From positions 165,126 to 229,125 of the forward strand of contig NZ_BOMB01000007.1 in assembly GCF_016861975.1 (NCBI RefSeq): a stretch of 64,000 nucleotides of DNA, in the 5' to 3' direction. Positions 8,683 to 18,208 of the stretch are shown piece after piece; within the stretch, counting starts at the first letter, position 1; each line of letters starts with the position of its first letter. The notes below the pieces were generated by a model. That model saw only the letters and a program-made list of their open reading frames with translations, was not told where the DNA came from and made no database searches. The DNA is from Actinocatenispora rupis (GTDB taxonomy: Bacteria > Actinomycetota > Actinomycetes > Mycobacteriales > Micromonosporaceae). A program made the translations under genes and the position numbers.

Positions 8683-10216
8683 GTTCGGCGCGGTCGTCCT
8701 GCTCCACCGGTACGAAGAAGCCCTTGGGGGCGGGGCCGGCCGCGCCCACCCGGTTCATCCGTTTCGGCACCGCCCACCCGCGGTAGGGGAGGGCGGTGCC
8801 GTCGGTGAGCGGCTGGTGCACCTCGGCGAACCGCCCGTTCGGCAGCCGGGTGATGATGCCGGTCTCGATGCCGTGCGCCAGCACCTCCCGGTCGTGTTGC
8901 TGGAGGCCGAGGCAGATCCGGTGCGCCAGCAGGTACGCCAGCGGCGGCAGGACGAGGATGCCGATGCGGCCGGCCCAGGTCATCGCGTTCAGGCTGACGT
9001 CGAACTTCTGCGCGATCACGTCGTTGCCCCCGGACACCGTGAGGACCAGCCAGAACGTCACGGCCATCGCGCCGAGCCCGGTCCTGGCCGGTACGTCGCG
9101 GGGCCGCTGGAGCAGGTGGTGTGCCGCCCGGTCGCGGCCGAACCGCTGCTCCAGGAACGGGTAGAGCAGCCCGCCGAGCACCATCGCGGTGGGCACCGGT
9201 ACGGCGGCGAAGAACACCGCGGGCACCGTGTACCCGTGGCCGAGCAGGCCGAAGCGCAGCTCCCAGGCGGGGAACAGCCGTACGAGCCCGTCGAGGAACA
9301 TCACGTACCAGTCGGGCTGCGACGCCGACGACACCACCGCCGCCCGGTACGGGCCGAACAGCCATACCGGGTTGATCTGGACGAGCCCGGCGAGCAGGGC
9401 CAGTACGCCGAAGACCATGGCGAAGAAGCCGCCGCCGCGTGCCGCGAACCCGGGGAACATCCGGTGTCCGACCACGTTGTGCTCGGTCCGGCCGGGCCCC
9501 GCGAACTGCGTGTGCTTCTGCCGTACGAGCAGGGCCAGGTGCAGCGCGACGAGCGCGAGGACGACGCCGGGCAGTACGAACACGTGCAGGATGTAGAACC
9601 GGCCGAGGATCACGTCACCCGGGAACTCGCCGCCGAACAGCGCGAACGACGTCCACGTACCGACGAGCGGGATCGACGTGACGATCGCGTCGATGATCCG
9701 CAGGCCGGTGCCGGACAGCGCGTCGTCGGGCAGCGAGTAGCCGAGGAGCCCCTCCGCGAAGCCGATCCAGAACAGCAGGAACCCGACCATCCAGTTGAGT
9801 TCGCGGGGCCGCCGGAACGCGCCGGTGAAGAACACCCGCAGCATGTGCACCACGATCGCGGCCATGAACAGCAGCGCCGACCAGTGGTGCAACTGCCGCA
9901 GGACCAGCCCGCCGCGTACGTCGAAGGACAGGTCCAGGGTCGACGCGTACGCGCCGGACATCCGTACGCCGGACAGCGGCACGTACGAGCCGTGGTAGAC
10001 GACCTCGGTCGACGACGGGCTGAAGAAGAACGCGAGGAACGTGCCGCTCAGCAGCAGGACGAGGAACGAGTACAGGGCGATCTCGCCGAGCATGAACGAC
10101 CAGTGGTCGGGGAAGACCTTGGTGAGGATCCGGCGGTACGGGCCGGCGAGGGCGAGCCGTCGGTCCGCCCAGTCGGCCGCGCGTCCCGGGGTCGGGCGGT
10201 GCCGATCTTCTATCAC
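8663..10216 (-). CDS. Cytochrome b subunit of a bc1-type complex, stand-alone copy
   Basis: 517-residue membrane protein of the actinobacterial QcrB type. Both heme-ligand His pairs can be seen (LRQLHHW with VVHMLR, and YILHVF with VALHLALL), as can the quinol-site loop SQPDWYVMFLDG, the actinobacterial form of PEWY. Eight or more membrane helices are present with an extended cytosolic C-terminus. GTG 10216 opens the frame just before DRHRPTPGRAADWADRRLALAGPYR. The normal partners qcrA (Rieske) and qcrC (cytochrome cc) are not adjacent, so this is probably a second, paralogous cytochrome b. A repeated GTAG/CTAC motif overlaps the start region and may control it. Confidence 0.88.
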   Translation of the reverse strand: MIEDRHRPTPGRAADWADRRLALAGPYRRILTKVFPDHWSFMLGEIALYSFLVLLLSGTFLAFFFSPSSTEVVYHGSYVPLSGVRMSGAYASTLDLSFDVRGGLVLRQLHHWSALLFMAAIVVHMLRVFFTGAFRRPRELNWMVGFLLFWIGFAEGLLGYSLPDDALSGTGLRIIDAIVTSIPLVGTWTSFALFGGEFPGDVILGRFYILHVFVLPGVVLALVALHLALLVRQKHTQFAGPGRTEHNVVGHRMFPGFAARGGGFFAMVFGVLALLAGLVQINPVWLFGPYRAAVVSSASQPDWYVMFLDGLVRLFPAWELRFGLLGHGYTVPAVFFAAVPVPTAMVLGGLLYPFLEQRFGRDRAAHHLLQRPRDVPARTGLGAMAVTFWLVLTVSGGNDVIAQKFDVSLNAMTWAGRIGILVLPPLAYLLAHRICLGLQQHDREVLAHGIETGIITRLPNGRFAEVHQPLTDGTALPYRGWAVPKRMNRVGAAGPAPKGFFVPVEQDDRAELTGSRR

Positions 10217-10218
10217 GC

Positions 10219-10244
10219 GTAGAAGTTACTACGAAATGTAGAAG
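10219..10244. promoter_or_regulatory. Repeated half-site/dyad at the cytochrome b promoter
   Basis: GTAGAAG occurs at 10219-10225 and again at 10238-10244, and the second copy forms a dyad with CTAC at 10229-10232 (CTAC-N5-GTAG). The element begins 3 bp upstream of the cytochrome b start codon and lies between two divergent genes. Such TAC/GTA dyads resemble BlaI/MecI/CopY-family operators, but no gene for such a regulator is in the window, so the assignment is tentative. Confidence 0.35.
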
Positions 10245-10346
10245 AAAGGAACACCGGTCCCCGCTCGGGCGCCCCGAGCGCTCGTTAAGCTCAGACCTGT
10301 CACCGGCGGCGGCCGGATTCCCGGCACGATGAAGGAGCACAACGGC

Positions 10347-11716
<1,370 letters not shown>

Positions 11717-11720
<4 letters not shown>

Positions 11721-12622
11721 CGGGTCCGTTCACCGCGGCCGAGCTGTCCGCGCTGTCGGCCACGCTCGGCCGCGACATCACCGGTACCCGCCCGCTGACC
11801 GGCGGGTACCGGAACGTCACCGTGCTCGCCGAGACCGCCGGCCCCGACCGGTACGTGCTGCGCCGGTGCACGGACGCGGCGGTGTGCGCGGTCGAGGCGG
11901 CGCTCGCCGACCGGCTCCGCGCCACCGCCGTACCGGTGCCGGAGCTGGTGTTCGCCGACCCGGCCGGCGCGCTGCTCGGCACACCGTTGCTGGTCAGCCG
12001 CTTCGCCCCCGGTACGCCGGGGGACCGGGTGCCCGCCGCCGACGCGCCCGGACTGGCCCGCGCGATGGGGGAGACGCTCGCCGCGATCGGCGCGGCGGTC
12101 CCGTTCGAGGAGCCCGGCCTGCTCGGCCCCGACCTGGTACCCACCGGCGGACCGCTCGCCACCGACCTCGTCGCGTACGCGGACCGAACGCTGGCCGCGT
12201 CGCACGCCAGCACCGCGTTCGACGGTACGGAACTGGCGGCGTTGCGCGCACTGGTGGCGCGGGAGGCGCCGCTGGTGGAGTCGGTCGCGGCGGACGCCGG
12301 GCTGGTGCACGGCGACTACAACCCGAAGAACGTCCTGGCCGAGCCGTACCGCGGCGGTTGGCGGCTCACCGCGGTCCTCGACTGGGAGTTCGCGCTGTCC
12401 GGCACGCCGCTGTTCGACGTGGGCAACGCGCTGCGGTTCGCCGCGCCCGCCGTCGCCACCGCCTTCACCACCGGGTACGTCGACGCCGGTGGCGTACTGC
12501 CGGCGGACTGGCGCCCGGTCAGTCGCGCGCTGGATCTGTTCGCGCTGCTGGACTTCCTGACCCGTCCACCGGATCACCGGTACTTCCGGAAGTCGGTGTC
12601 GCTGCTGCGGGATCGGCTGTGA
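11717..12622 (+). CDS. Aminoglycoside phosphotransferase-family kinase
   Basis: 301-residue APH/choline-kinase-fold protein. The catalytic loop LVHGDYNPKNVL supplies the Asp and Asn, and AVLDWEFALSG supplies the metal-binding DxD-like Asp; the N-terminal part has the nucleotide-binding strand pattern (PLTGGYRNVTVL... YVLRRC, where the usual Lys is Arg). The substrate is unknown; members phosphorylate aminoglycosides, choline, homoserine or sugars. GTG 11717 overlaps the cbs stop codon, so it is co-translated with cystathionine beta-synthase, hinting at a metabolic rather than resistance role. Its last 104 bp are overlapped by the convergent GNAT gene. Confidence 0.85.
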
Positions 12623-13085
12623 CGTCGAGCCGGTAGCCGACCTCAGCCGGGTACGGCGGGTGGTGCGCCCGGCCGGTCGAACCGTCCGGCATCCAGCCGC
12701 GCCGCTCGTACAGGGCGCGGGCGGTGGGGTTCGCCTCCAGTACCCAGAGCCGCGCCACCGCGTGCCCCTGCTGCCGGACCAGGTCGACGGCCGCGTCGAG
12801 CAGCCGCCCACCGTACCCGCGGCGCCAGTGCTCGGGCCGCACGTACAGCTGGTCGATCCGGTCGCCCTTGACGGTCACGAAGCCGACCGGCTCGTCGTCC
12901 CCGACCGCCACCAGCACCTGGTACGCCTTGTCGGTGAGGATGCGCCAGCACTGCGCGGCGACCTGCTGCTCGGGGAACGGGTACCGGTCGGGCGGGAACA
13001 GCTCCCCGTACGCGGCGGTCGACGCGGCATGCTGGATCGCGTACAGGTCCTGGGAGTCGGCGGGTTCACCGGCGCGCAGCCACAT
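12519..13085 (-). CDS. GNAT-family N-acetyltransferase
   Basis: 188-residue GNAT protein. The acetyl-CoA-binding motif A is IDQLYVRPEHWRRGYGGRLLDAAV (about residues 75-98) and motif B is LWVLEANPTARALYERRGW. The recognisable fold ends near residue 155 (VGYRLDVTA); the last 33 residues are read from the antisense strand of the kinase gene and look like unselected sequence (Pro/Ala/Ser/Gly). Either the stop codon was lost or a frameshift extended it. Substrate unknown. A strong ribosome site was not seen; ATG 13085 starts at the usual family position. Confidence 0.82.
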   Translation of the reverse strand: MWLRAGEPADSQDLYAIQHAASTAAYGELFPPDRYPFPEQQVAAQCWRILTDKAYQVLVAVGDDEPVGFVTVKGDRIDQLYVRPEHWRRGYGGRLLDAAVDLVRQQGHAVARLWVLEANPTARALYERRGWMPDGSTGRAHHPPYPAEVGYRLDVTADPAAATPTSGSTGDPVDGSGSPAARTDPARD

Positions 13086-13217
13086 GCGCCGAGACTACTG
13101 CCTGCGCGACACCACCCCGCCGGGCGCGCCCGGGTGCCGCGACCCGCCGGCGCGCCGGCCACCGACCGGGGGCCGCGACCATGGCCACGGCCGCCGTGCC
13201 CGTCGACCGCGTCACCG

Positions 13218-13249
13218 GTGTCCGGCCGCCCGGACCGCCGGCCGGACAC
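13218..13249. terminator. GC-rich stem-loop downstream of the calcium-repeat gene (distal)
   Basis: GTGTCCGGCC (13218-13227) pairs perfectly with GGCCGGACAC (13240-13249) around a 12-nt loop. With the next hairpin it forms a tandem structure in the gap between two minus-strand genes. Typical of U-tract-less actinobacterial terminators. Confidence 0.55.
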
Positions 13250-13252
13250 GGC

Positions 13253-13284
13253 GAACGGGCCGACCCGTGCGGGTCGACCCGTTC
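13253..13284. terminator. Stem-loop terminator after the calcium-repeat gene
   Basis: GAACGGG and CGACCC pair with GGGTCG and CCCGTTC, interrupted by one mismatch, with a 4-nt loop. It lies 37 bp past the stop of the minus-strand gene ending at 13321. Confidence 0.65.
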
Positions 13285-13320
13285 GATGAATCCCACCCCG
13301 GTGCCCCCGGGAACCCGTGC

Positions 13321-13674
13321 TCAGGCGTTGAGGTACGGGTTGCTGTCGTCCGAGTAGTTGACCTCGTGGTACTGGCCGTCGGAGCCCTCCGCGACGGCGG
13401 TGTCGTACGACCCGTCGCCGTTGGTGTCGGCCGCCGCGTACTCGACGTTGCCGCTGGAGTCGTAGCTCACCGCCACGTCGGCGGTGCCGTCGTGGTTGGT
13501 GTCGGCCTCGCCGTAGTCGACGGTGCCGTCGTTGTTCGAGTCCTCGAACTGGTAGTCGGCCTGGCCGTCGTGGTTGGTGTCCACGAGGTACTCGGTGCCG
13601 TGGTCGGTCTGCTCGACCTGGATGTCGTCCGCCTGGCCGTCGCCGTCCACATCAGCCTGGTACTCGTCGCTCAC
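13321..13674 (-). CDS. Small acidic protein with calcium-binding-type DxDxDG repeats
   Basis: 117-residue acidic protein made largely of five short Asp-rich repeats: DVDGDGQAD, DTNHDGQAD, DSNNDGTVD, DTNHDGTAD and DTNGDGSYD. These match the metal loop of EF-hand/dockerin or thrombospondin-3-type repeats, so Ca2+ binding is likely. No signal peptide is present if GTG 13674 is the start; that start is supported by GGGAGGAA just upstream. The frame is open to 13815, but the extra 47 residues are basic and without a signal sequence. The protein could be cytosolic or leave by another route. No flanking partner gives a function. Confidence 0.75.
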   Translation of the reverse strand: MSDEYQADVDGDGQADDIQVEQTDHGTEYLVDTNHDGQADYQFEDSNNDGTVDYGEADTNHDGTADVAVSYDSSGNVEYAAADTNGDGSYDTAVAEGSDGQYHEVNYSDDSNPYLNA

Positions 13675-13880
13675 GGGGTTCCTCCCTGAATCACTGCTCT
13701 GCTTGTGGGCCTTGCTTTTCGTACTGGTTCTGCTTGGTCTTGCCTGCCCCTGTGCTGCCGTTGAGAAGAACCGTACCTTCCGGTCACCACACTGCTCATC
13801 CCGTCTTCGTGCCACGCGTTCCGGGCCGGTGGTGACCCTCCGGGCCGGTCACGTCACCCGACGGGCGGGCGGTTGACAAA

Positions 13881-13913
13881 GCGTGATGCCCCGACATCGT
13901 CGGGGCATCACGC
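13881..13913. terminator. Perfect 15-bp stem-loop terminator of msrA
   Basis: GCGTGATGCCCCGAC pairs with GTCGGGGCATCACGC around a 3-nt loop, 56 bp past the msrA stop on the minus strand. The perfect stem can also stop transcription in the other direction. Confidence 0.8.
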
Positions 13914-13968
13914 CTGGTGGGAACCGCCCAGGGACCGCGGAACCGGGCGCCGGGTCCACTGTGGACGG

Positions 13969-14628
13969 TCAGTCGGCGCGGGCCACGCCGATCGGGCAGG
14001 ACAGCCCGTTGGGCCCGTGGTTGCAGTAGCCGTACGGGTTCTTCGCGTCCGACAGGTACTGCTGGTGGTAGTCCTCGGCGTAGTAGAAGTCGGTCAGCGG
14101 CGCGATCTCGGTGGTGATCTCGCCCAGCCCGGCGCCGGTCACCGCGGGCTGGAACGCCGCCCGCGTACGCTCCGCGGCCTCGGCCTGCTGCGGCGTCGTC
14201 GTCAGCACCACCGACCGGTACTGCGAGCCCACGTCGTTGCCCTGCCGCATGCCCTGCGTCGGGTCGTGGTTCTCCCAGAACGCCTTCAGCAGCTCCTCGT
14301 ACGACACCGTGGTCGGGTCGTACACGACCTGGACGACCTCGGCGTGCCCGGTGCCACCCGAACACACCTCCTCGTACGTCGGGTTCGGCGTGCTGCCGCC
14401 CGCGTACCCGGCCGCCGTGGAGTACACGCCGGGGATCCGCCAGAAGATCCGCTCGGCGCCCCAGAAGCAGCCCATCCCGAACACGGCCGTCTCGTACCCG
14501 GTGGGCCAGGGGCCGCGCATCGGGGTGTCGAGGACAACGTGCCGGTCGGCGACGGGCAACGCGTCGGCGCGGCCGGGTAGGGCCTCCTCCGGGGTGGGCA
14601 GTGTGGTGGAACGACGGAACAGCGACAT
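13969..14628 (-). CDS. msrA: Peptide-methionine (S)-S-oxide reductase
   Basis: 219-residue MsrA, which reduces methionine-S-sulfoxide in proteins and free Met. Catalytic Cys54 is in the GCFWGAER motif, the substrate pocket segment [12 protein letters not shown] and [19 protein letters not shown] are canonical, and resolving cysteines lie in the C-terminal [21 protein letters not shown] 14628 leaves an N-terminal extension of about 45 residues before the core, usual in actinobacteria. A perfect terminator follows. Confidence 0.95.
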   Translation of the reverse strand: MSLFRRSTTLPTPEEALPGRADALPVADRHVVLDTPMRGPWPTGYETAVFGMGCFWGAERIFWRIPGVYSTAAGYAGGSTPNPTYEEVCSGGTGHAEVVQVVYDPTTVSYEELLKAFWENHDPTQGMRQGNDVGSQYRSVVLTTTPQQAEAAERTRAAFQPAVTGAGLGEITTEIAPLTDFYYAEDYHQQYLSDAKNPYGYCNHGPNGLSCPIGVARAD

Positions 14629-14658
14629 GGTGCACCCTCCTCTGTCCCGCTCAACGGG

Positions 14659-15093
14659 TCACGGCCGGTCGGTGTTCCCGTCCACCAGCGCGGTACGGAT
14701 GCGGTCGGCGTAGTCGGCCGCTTCGGTGTCGTCCGCGTACTTCGTCCGGGGCCAGAAGAAGCCGCGCAGCCCGTCCTTCCGGTTCCGCGGTACGACGTGC
14801 ACGTGCAGGTGCGGCACGCTCTGGCTGACGCGGTTGTTCAGCGCCACGAACGAGCCGGCCGAGCCCATCGCCCGCTCCACCGCCGCCGTCACCCGCTGTA
14901 CCGTCGCGAAGAACCCGCCGAGCGCGTCGGCGGGCATATCGGTCAGGGTCTCCCGGTGCTCCCGCGGTACCACCAGGACATGGCCCTTGAACAGGGGTCG
15001 GGCGTCGAGGAAGCCGACCGCGTCCGGGTCGTCGAGGACGTGCTGGGCCGGTACGTCGCCGGCCACGATCGAGCAGAAGAGACAGTCCGCCAC
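14659..15093 (-). CDS. HIT-family nucleotide hydrolase/transferase
   Basis: 144-residue histidine-triad protein; the signature HLHVHVVPR puts the triad at His95, His97 and His99. The CLFCSIVAGDVPA N-terminus and the two CxxC cysteines are typical of HIT proteins that hydrolyse AMP-lysine, ADP or dinucleoside polyphosphates. GTG 15093 starts the family N-terminus. It is divergent from cystathionine gamma-synthase (32 bp gap) and 30 bp upstream of msrA, possibly one transcript with it. Exact substrate unknown. Confidence 0.9.
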   Translation of the reverse strand: MADCLFCSIVAGDVPAQHVLDDPDAVGFLDARPLFKGHVLVVPREHRETLTDMPADALGGFFATVQRVTAAVERAMGSAGSFVALNNRVSQSVPHLHVHVVPRNRKDGLRGFFWPRTKYADDTEAADYADRIRTALVDGNTDRP

Positions 15094-15125
15094 GGCCCAA
15101 GACTACGGGCCGTTAGGCTCGGTCC

Positions 15126-16265
15126 ATGACGTACAGCTTCGAGACTCTTGCCATCCACGCCGGGCAGGAGCCGGATCCCCGCACCGGCGCGGTGATCCCC
15201 CCGATCTACGCCACCTCCACGTACGCCCAGGACGGCGTCGGTGGCACCCGCGAGGGCTACGAGTACTCGCGGACGAAGAACCCGACGCGGCTGGCGCTGG
15301 AGGAGTGCCTGACGGCGCTGGAGGGCGGTCGGCGCGGGTTCGCGTTCGCGTCCGGCATGGCGGCCGAGGACACCCTGCTGCGTACGGTGTGCCAGCCCGG
15401 CGACCACGTGGTGATCCCGGACGACGCGTACGGCGGCACGTTCCGGTTGTTCAGCAAGGTGGCGGCGCGCTGGGGCCTGTCCTGGACGGCGGCCCGTCTG
15501 TCCGATGTGGACAGTGTACGGGCGGCGATGACGCCGCAGACCAAGCTCGTCTGGTGCGAGACGCCGACCAACCCGCTGCTGTCCATCGCCGACATCCCGT
15601 CGCTGGCCGCGGTCGCGCACGAGCGCGGCGCCCGGCTCGTCGTCGACAACACGTTCGCCTCGCCGTACCTGCAGCAGCCGCTGACGCTGGGCGCCGACGT
15701 GATCGTCCACTCGACCACCAAGTACCTGGGTGGGCACTCGGACGTGGTCGGCGGCGCGCTGATCGTCACCGACCCCGGGCTCGCCGACGAGATCGCCTTC
15801 CACCAGAACTCGATGGGCGCGGTGGCCGGCCCGTTCGACTCCTGGCTGACGTTGCGCGGCACCAAGACCCTCGCCGTACGCATGGAGCGGCACTGCGACA
15901 ACGCCGAGCGGATCGCCGCGTACCTGACGGGGCACCGGTCGGTGTCCGCGGTGCTGTACCCGGGGCTGCCCGAGCACCCGGGGCACGAGGTGGCCGCCAA
16001 GCAGATGCGCCGGTTCGGCGGCATGATCAGCTTCCGGCACGCCGGTGGCCGCGACGCCGCCGTACGGGTCTGCAACAACGCGAAGCTGTTCACGCTGGCC
16101 GAGTCGCTCGGCGGCATCGAGTCGCTGATCGAGCACCCGGGGCAGATGACGCACGCGAGCGCGGCCGGCTCGCCGCTGGAGGTACCGGACGACCTGGTGC
16201 GGCTGTCCGTCGGCATCGAGCACGTCGACGACCTGCTCGCCGACCTGGACCAGGCCCTGTCCTGA
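15126..16265 (+). CDS. metB: Cystathionine gamma-synthase/lyase-type Cys/Met metabolism enzyme
   Basis: 379-residue PLP enzyme of the Cys/Met metabolism family; PLP Lys199 lies in STTKYLGGHSD, with YSRTKNPTR, FASGMAA and the DNTFASPYLQ strand present. It either makes cystathionine from O-succinylhomoserine and cysteine or cleaves cystathionine. The assignment to metB follows the gene order shared with M. tuberculosis (cbs, metB, greA, mca); a lyase activity cannot be excluded from sequence. ATG 15126 starts at the family N-terminus. Confidence 0.9.
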   Translation: MTYSFETLAIHAGQEPDPRTGAVIPPIYATSTYAQDGVGGTREGYEYSRTKNPTRLALEECLTALEGGRRGFAFASGMAAEDTLLRTVCQPGDHVVIPDDAYGGTFRLFSKVAARWGLSWTAARLSDVDSVRAAMTPQTKLVWCETPTNPLLSIADIPSLAAVAHERGARLVVDNTFASPYLQQPLTLGADVIVHSTTKYLGGHSDVVGGALIVTDPGLADEIAFHQNSMGAVAGPFDSWLTLRGTKTLAVRMERHCDNAERIAAYLTGHRSVSAVLYPGLPEHPGHEVAAKQMRRFGGMISFRHAGGRDAAVRVCNNAKLFTLAESLGGIESLIEHPGQMTHASAAGSPLEVPDDLVRLSVGIEHVDDLLADLDQALS

Positions 16266-16272
16266 CCGGAGT

Positions 16273-16297
16273 GCGCGGGCGGCCCGGCCGCCCGCGC
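16273..16297. terminator. Bidirectional terminator between metB and the MFS gene
   Basis: GCGCGGGCGGC (16273-16283) pairs perfectly with GCCGCCCGCGC (16287-16297) around a 3-nt loop; it separates two convergent stops only 33 bp apart. Confidence 0.8.
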
Positions 16298-16298
16298 G

Positions 16299-17651
16299 TC
16301 ACTCCCGCGGTCGCCGTACGAGGACGAGCGCGGCCACCGCGAGCGTGCCGATCCCGGCCGGTACCACCACGGTGCGCAGGCCGCCGGCCCCGGCGTACAG
16401 GGTGCCGAAGAGGGCGACGCCGAGGACGCTGCCGGCCTGCCGGAGCGTGGTGAACGCCCCGGACGCGACGCCGGACCGGGACGCGTCCACACCGTCCAGC
16501 ACGGTGCCCGTCAGCGCCGGTACGAGCAGGCCCAGTCCACCGCCCAGCGCCACGAGCTGCGCGGCCATCGCCGGGTAGCCGGCGTCCCCGGTGACGACGA
16601 GCCCCACGTACCCGAGGGTCATGACGAGTGCGCCCGCGGCGACGAGCCGGGCCGGGCCGACGCGGTGCGCGAGCCGGGCGGCCGTCACGTTGCCGACCAT
16701 GATCGCCGCCATCATCGGTACGAACGCCAGCCCGGTCGCCGACGGCGTGAGGTGCCGCTGGAGGTACAGGCCCAGGACGAAGACGAGGCCGTAGAAGCCG
16801 ACGTTGACGAGCAGGCCGCCGAGCATCGCCGCCCGCACCGGCCGTACCCGGAACACCGGTGCCAGCGCGGCGTCCCGCGTCGCCCGCCGACCGAACACCA
16901 CCGCCGCCGGTACGCCGGCCGCGACGAGCGCGAGTACGAGGGGATCGGTGCCGCCGCGGGTGCCCGCCTCGATCGTGCCGGCGGCCAGGCAGGTCAGCGC
17001 CACCACCGCCGCCACCTGCCCGTACGGGTCGAGCCGGGTCGCGGAGCGCGGCGACGGCCGGGCGTACCGGGCGACGAGCCAGCCGCCGACCGCGCCGACC
17101 GGGACCGTGCACAGGAACACCGAACGCCAGCCGAACGCGTCGGTGAGCAGGCCGCCGAGTACCGGACCGCCGGCGAGGGTGGTGCTGGCGCCGGCCGCCC
17201 ACAGCGCCACGGCGCGGGCCCGCTCCCGCGGCTCCGGGTACGCGTGGTGCAGCAGGCTCAGCGCGCAGCCGCCGAGCAGCGCGCCGCCGACCCCCTGCGC
17301 GGCGCGGCCGGCGATCAGCGGGCCGAGCCCGGGTGCGAGCGCGCAGCCGAGCGACGCCGCGGCGAACACCGCGAACCCGGCCAGTACCATCCGCCGCGCC
17401 CCGTACCGGTCGCCGAGGGCGCCCGCGGTCAGCATCAGCGCCGCGAACACCACCGTGTACGCGTCGACCACCCACTGCCCGCCCGGTACGCCGCCGCCGA
17501 GTTCGGCGGTGATCGGGCGGACCGCCACGTTCACCACGCTCACGTCGAGCTGGATCACGCCGAACGCCATGCTCGCGGCGACGAGTACCGGCCAGCGGCG
17601 CTCGCCGCCGTGCCGCCGGGACACCTGACTGGCCGGTACGGTCGTGGTCAT
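16299..17651 (-). CDS. MFS drug-resistance-type transporter (DHA2-like)
   Basis: 450-residue major facilitator protein. Motif A is GDRYGARRMVLAG between helices 2 and 3, the antiporter motif C is seen as AGGPVLGGLLTDAFGWRSVF in helix 5, and FALMLTAGALGD fits DHA efflux pumps. About 12-14 helices are predicted by eye. ATG 17651 was chosen because it opens immediately before the first basic segment and helix; upstream codons overlap the divergent promoter region. Substrate unknown; a proton-driven exporter of small toxic molecules is the usual role. Divergent from a SnoaL-like gene (102-bp gap). Confidence 0.88.
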   Translation of the reverse strand: MTTTVPASQVSRRHGGERRWPVLVAASMAFGVIQLDVSVVNVAVRPITAELGGGVPGGQWVVDAYTVVFAALMLTAGALGDRYGARRMVLAGFAVFAAASLGCALAPGLGPLIAGRAAQGVGGALLGGCALSLLHHAYPEPRERARAVALWAAGASTTLAGGPVLGGLLTDAFGWRSVFLCTVPVGAVGGWLVARYARPSPRSATRLDPYGQVAAVVALTCLAAGTIEAGTRGGTDPLVLALVAAGVPAAVVFGRRATRDAALAPVFRVRPVRAAMLGGLLVNVGFYGLVFVLGLYLQRHLTPSATGLAFVPMMAAIMVGNVTAARLAHRVGPARLVAAGALVMTLGYVGLVVTGDAGYPAMAAQLVALGGGLGLLVPALTGTVLDGVDASRSGVASGAFTTLRQAGSVLGVALFGTLYAGAGGLRTVVVPAGIGTLAVAALVLVRRPRE

Positions 17652-17753
17652 GCCGGCGACCCTAGGGCCGCAACGGTTCGGCGCCGGCCGAACGGACGCC
17701 CACCGTACGGGAATGCGGTGTTCCGCATGGTGGGCCGTGGTTACCGTCGCCGG

Positions 17754-18098
17754 ATGGACATCGAAGAGGCGCAACGGTTCGCGGCCGACTGGGAAGCCCG
17801 CTGGAACTCCCACGATCTGGACCGCGTACTGGAGCACTACGCCGACGACGTGGTCTTCCGCTCGCCGTACGCGGTGGCCGTGATCGGTACCGACACCGTG
17901 CGCGGCAAGGCCGCCCTCCGCGAGTACTGGACGGAGGGGTTGAGGCGGTTGTCGGACCTGCGGTTCACCGTGCAGAGCGTGCAGGTCTGCCTGGACACCG
18001 TGGTCATCAACTACCGCAACCAGACCGGCCAGCTCGTCAGCGAGGTACTGACGCTGCGCGACGGTGCCGTGGTGAGCGGTTTCGGCGCGTATTCGTAG
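17754..18098 (+). CDS. SnoaL/NTF2-like small protein
   Basis: 114-residue cone-fold protein (SnoaL-like, nuclear transport factor 2 superfamily). The typical pattern is an N-terminal helix with [24 protein letters not shown], then strands around [10 protein letters not shown] and C-terminal [17 protein letters not shown]. These proteins bind small hydrophobic ligands and some are isomerases or cyclases; the ligand is unknown here. ATG 17754 begins at the usual family position. Confidence 0.82.
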   Translation: MDIEEAQRFAADWEARWNSHDLDRVLEHYADDVVFRSPYAVAVIGTDTVRGKAALREYWTEGLRRLSDLRFTVQSVQVCLDTVVINYRNQTGQLVSEVLTLRDGAVVSGFGAYS

Positions 18099-18208
18099 CC
18101 GACGGACGCTCCGGTCCTGTCCCGGTCTGACCGGGTTGTCCGCGACCTGAATGTCCGTGCCCGGGCCGGGACTGGCACGATGGATCCGCTGCCGGGAGGG
18201 GGCGGATC

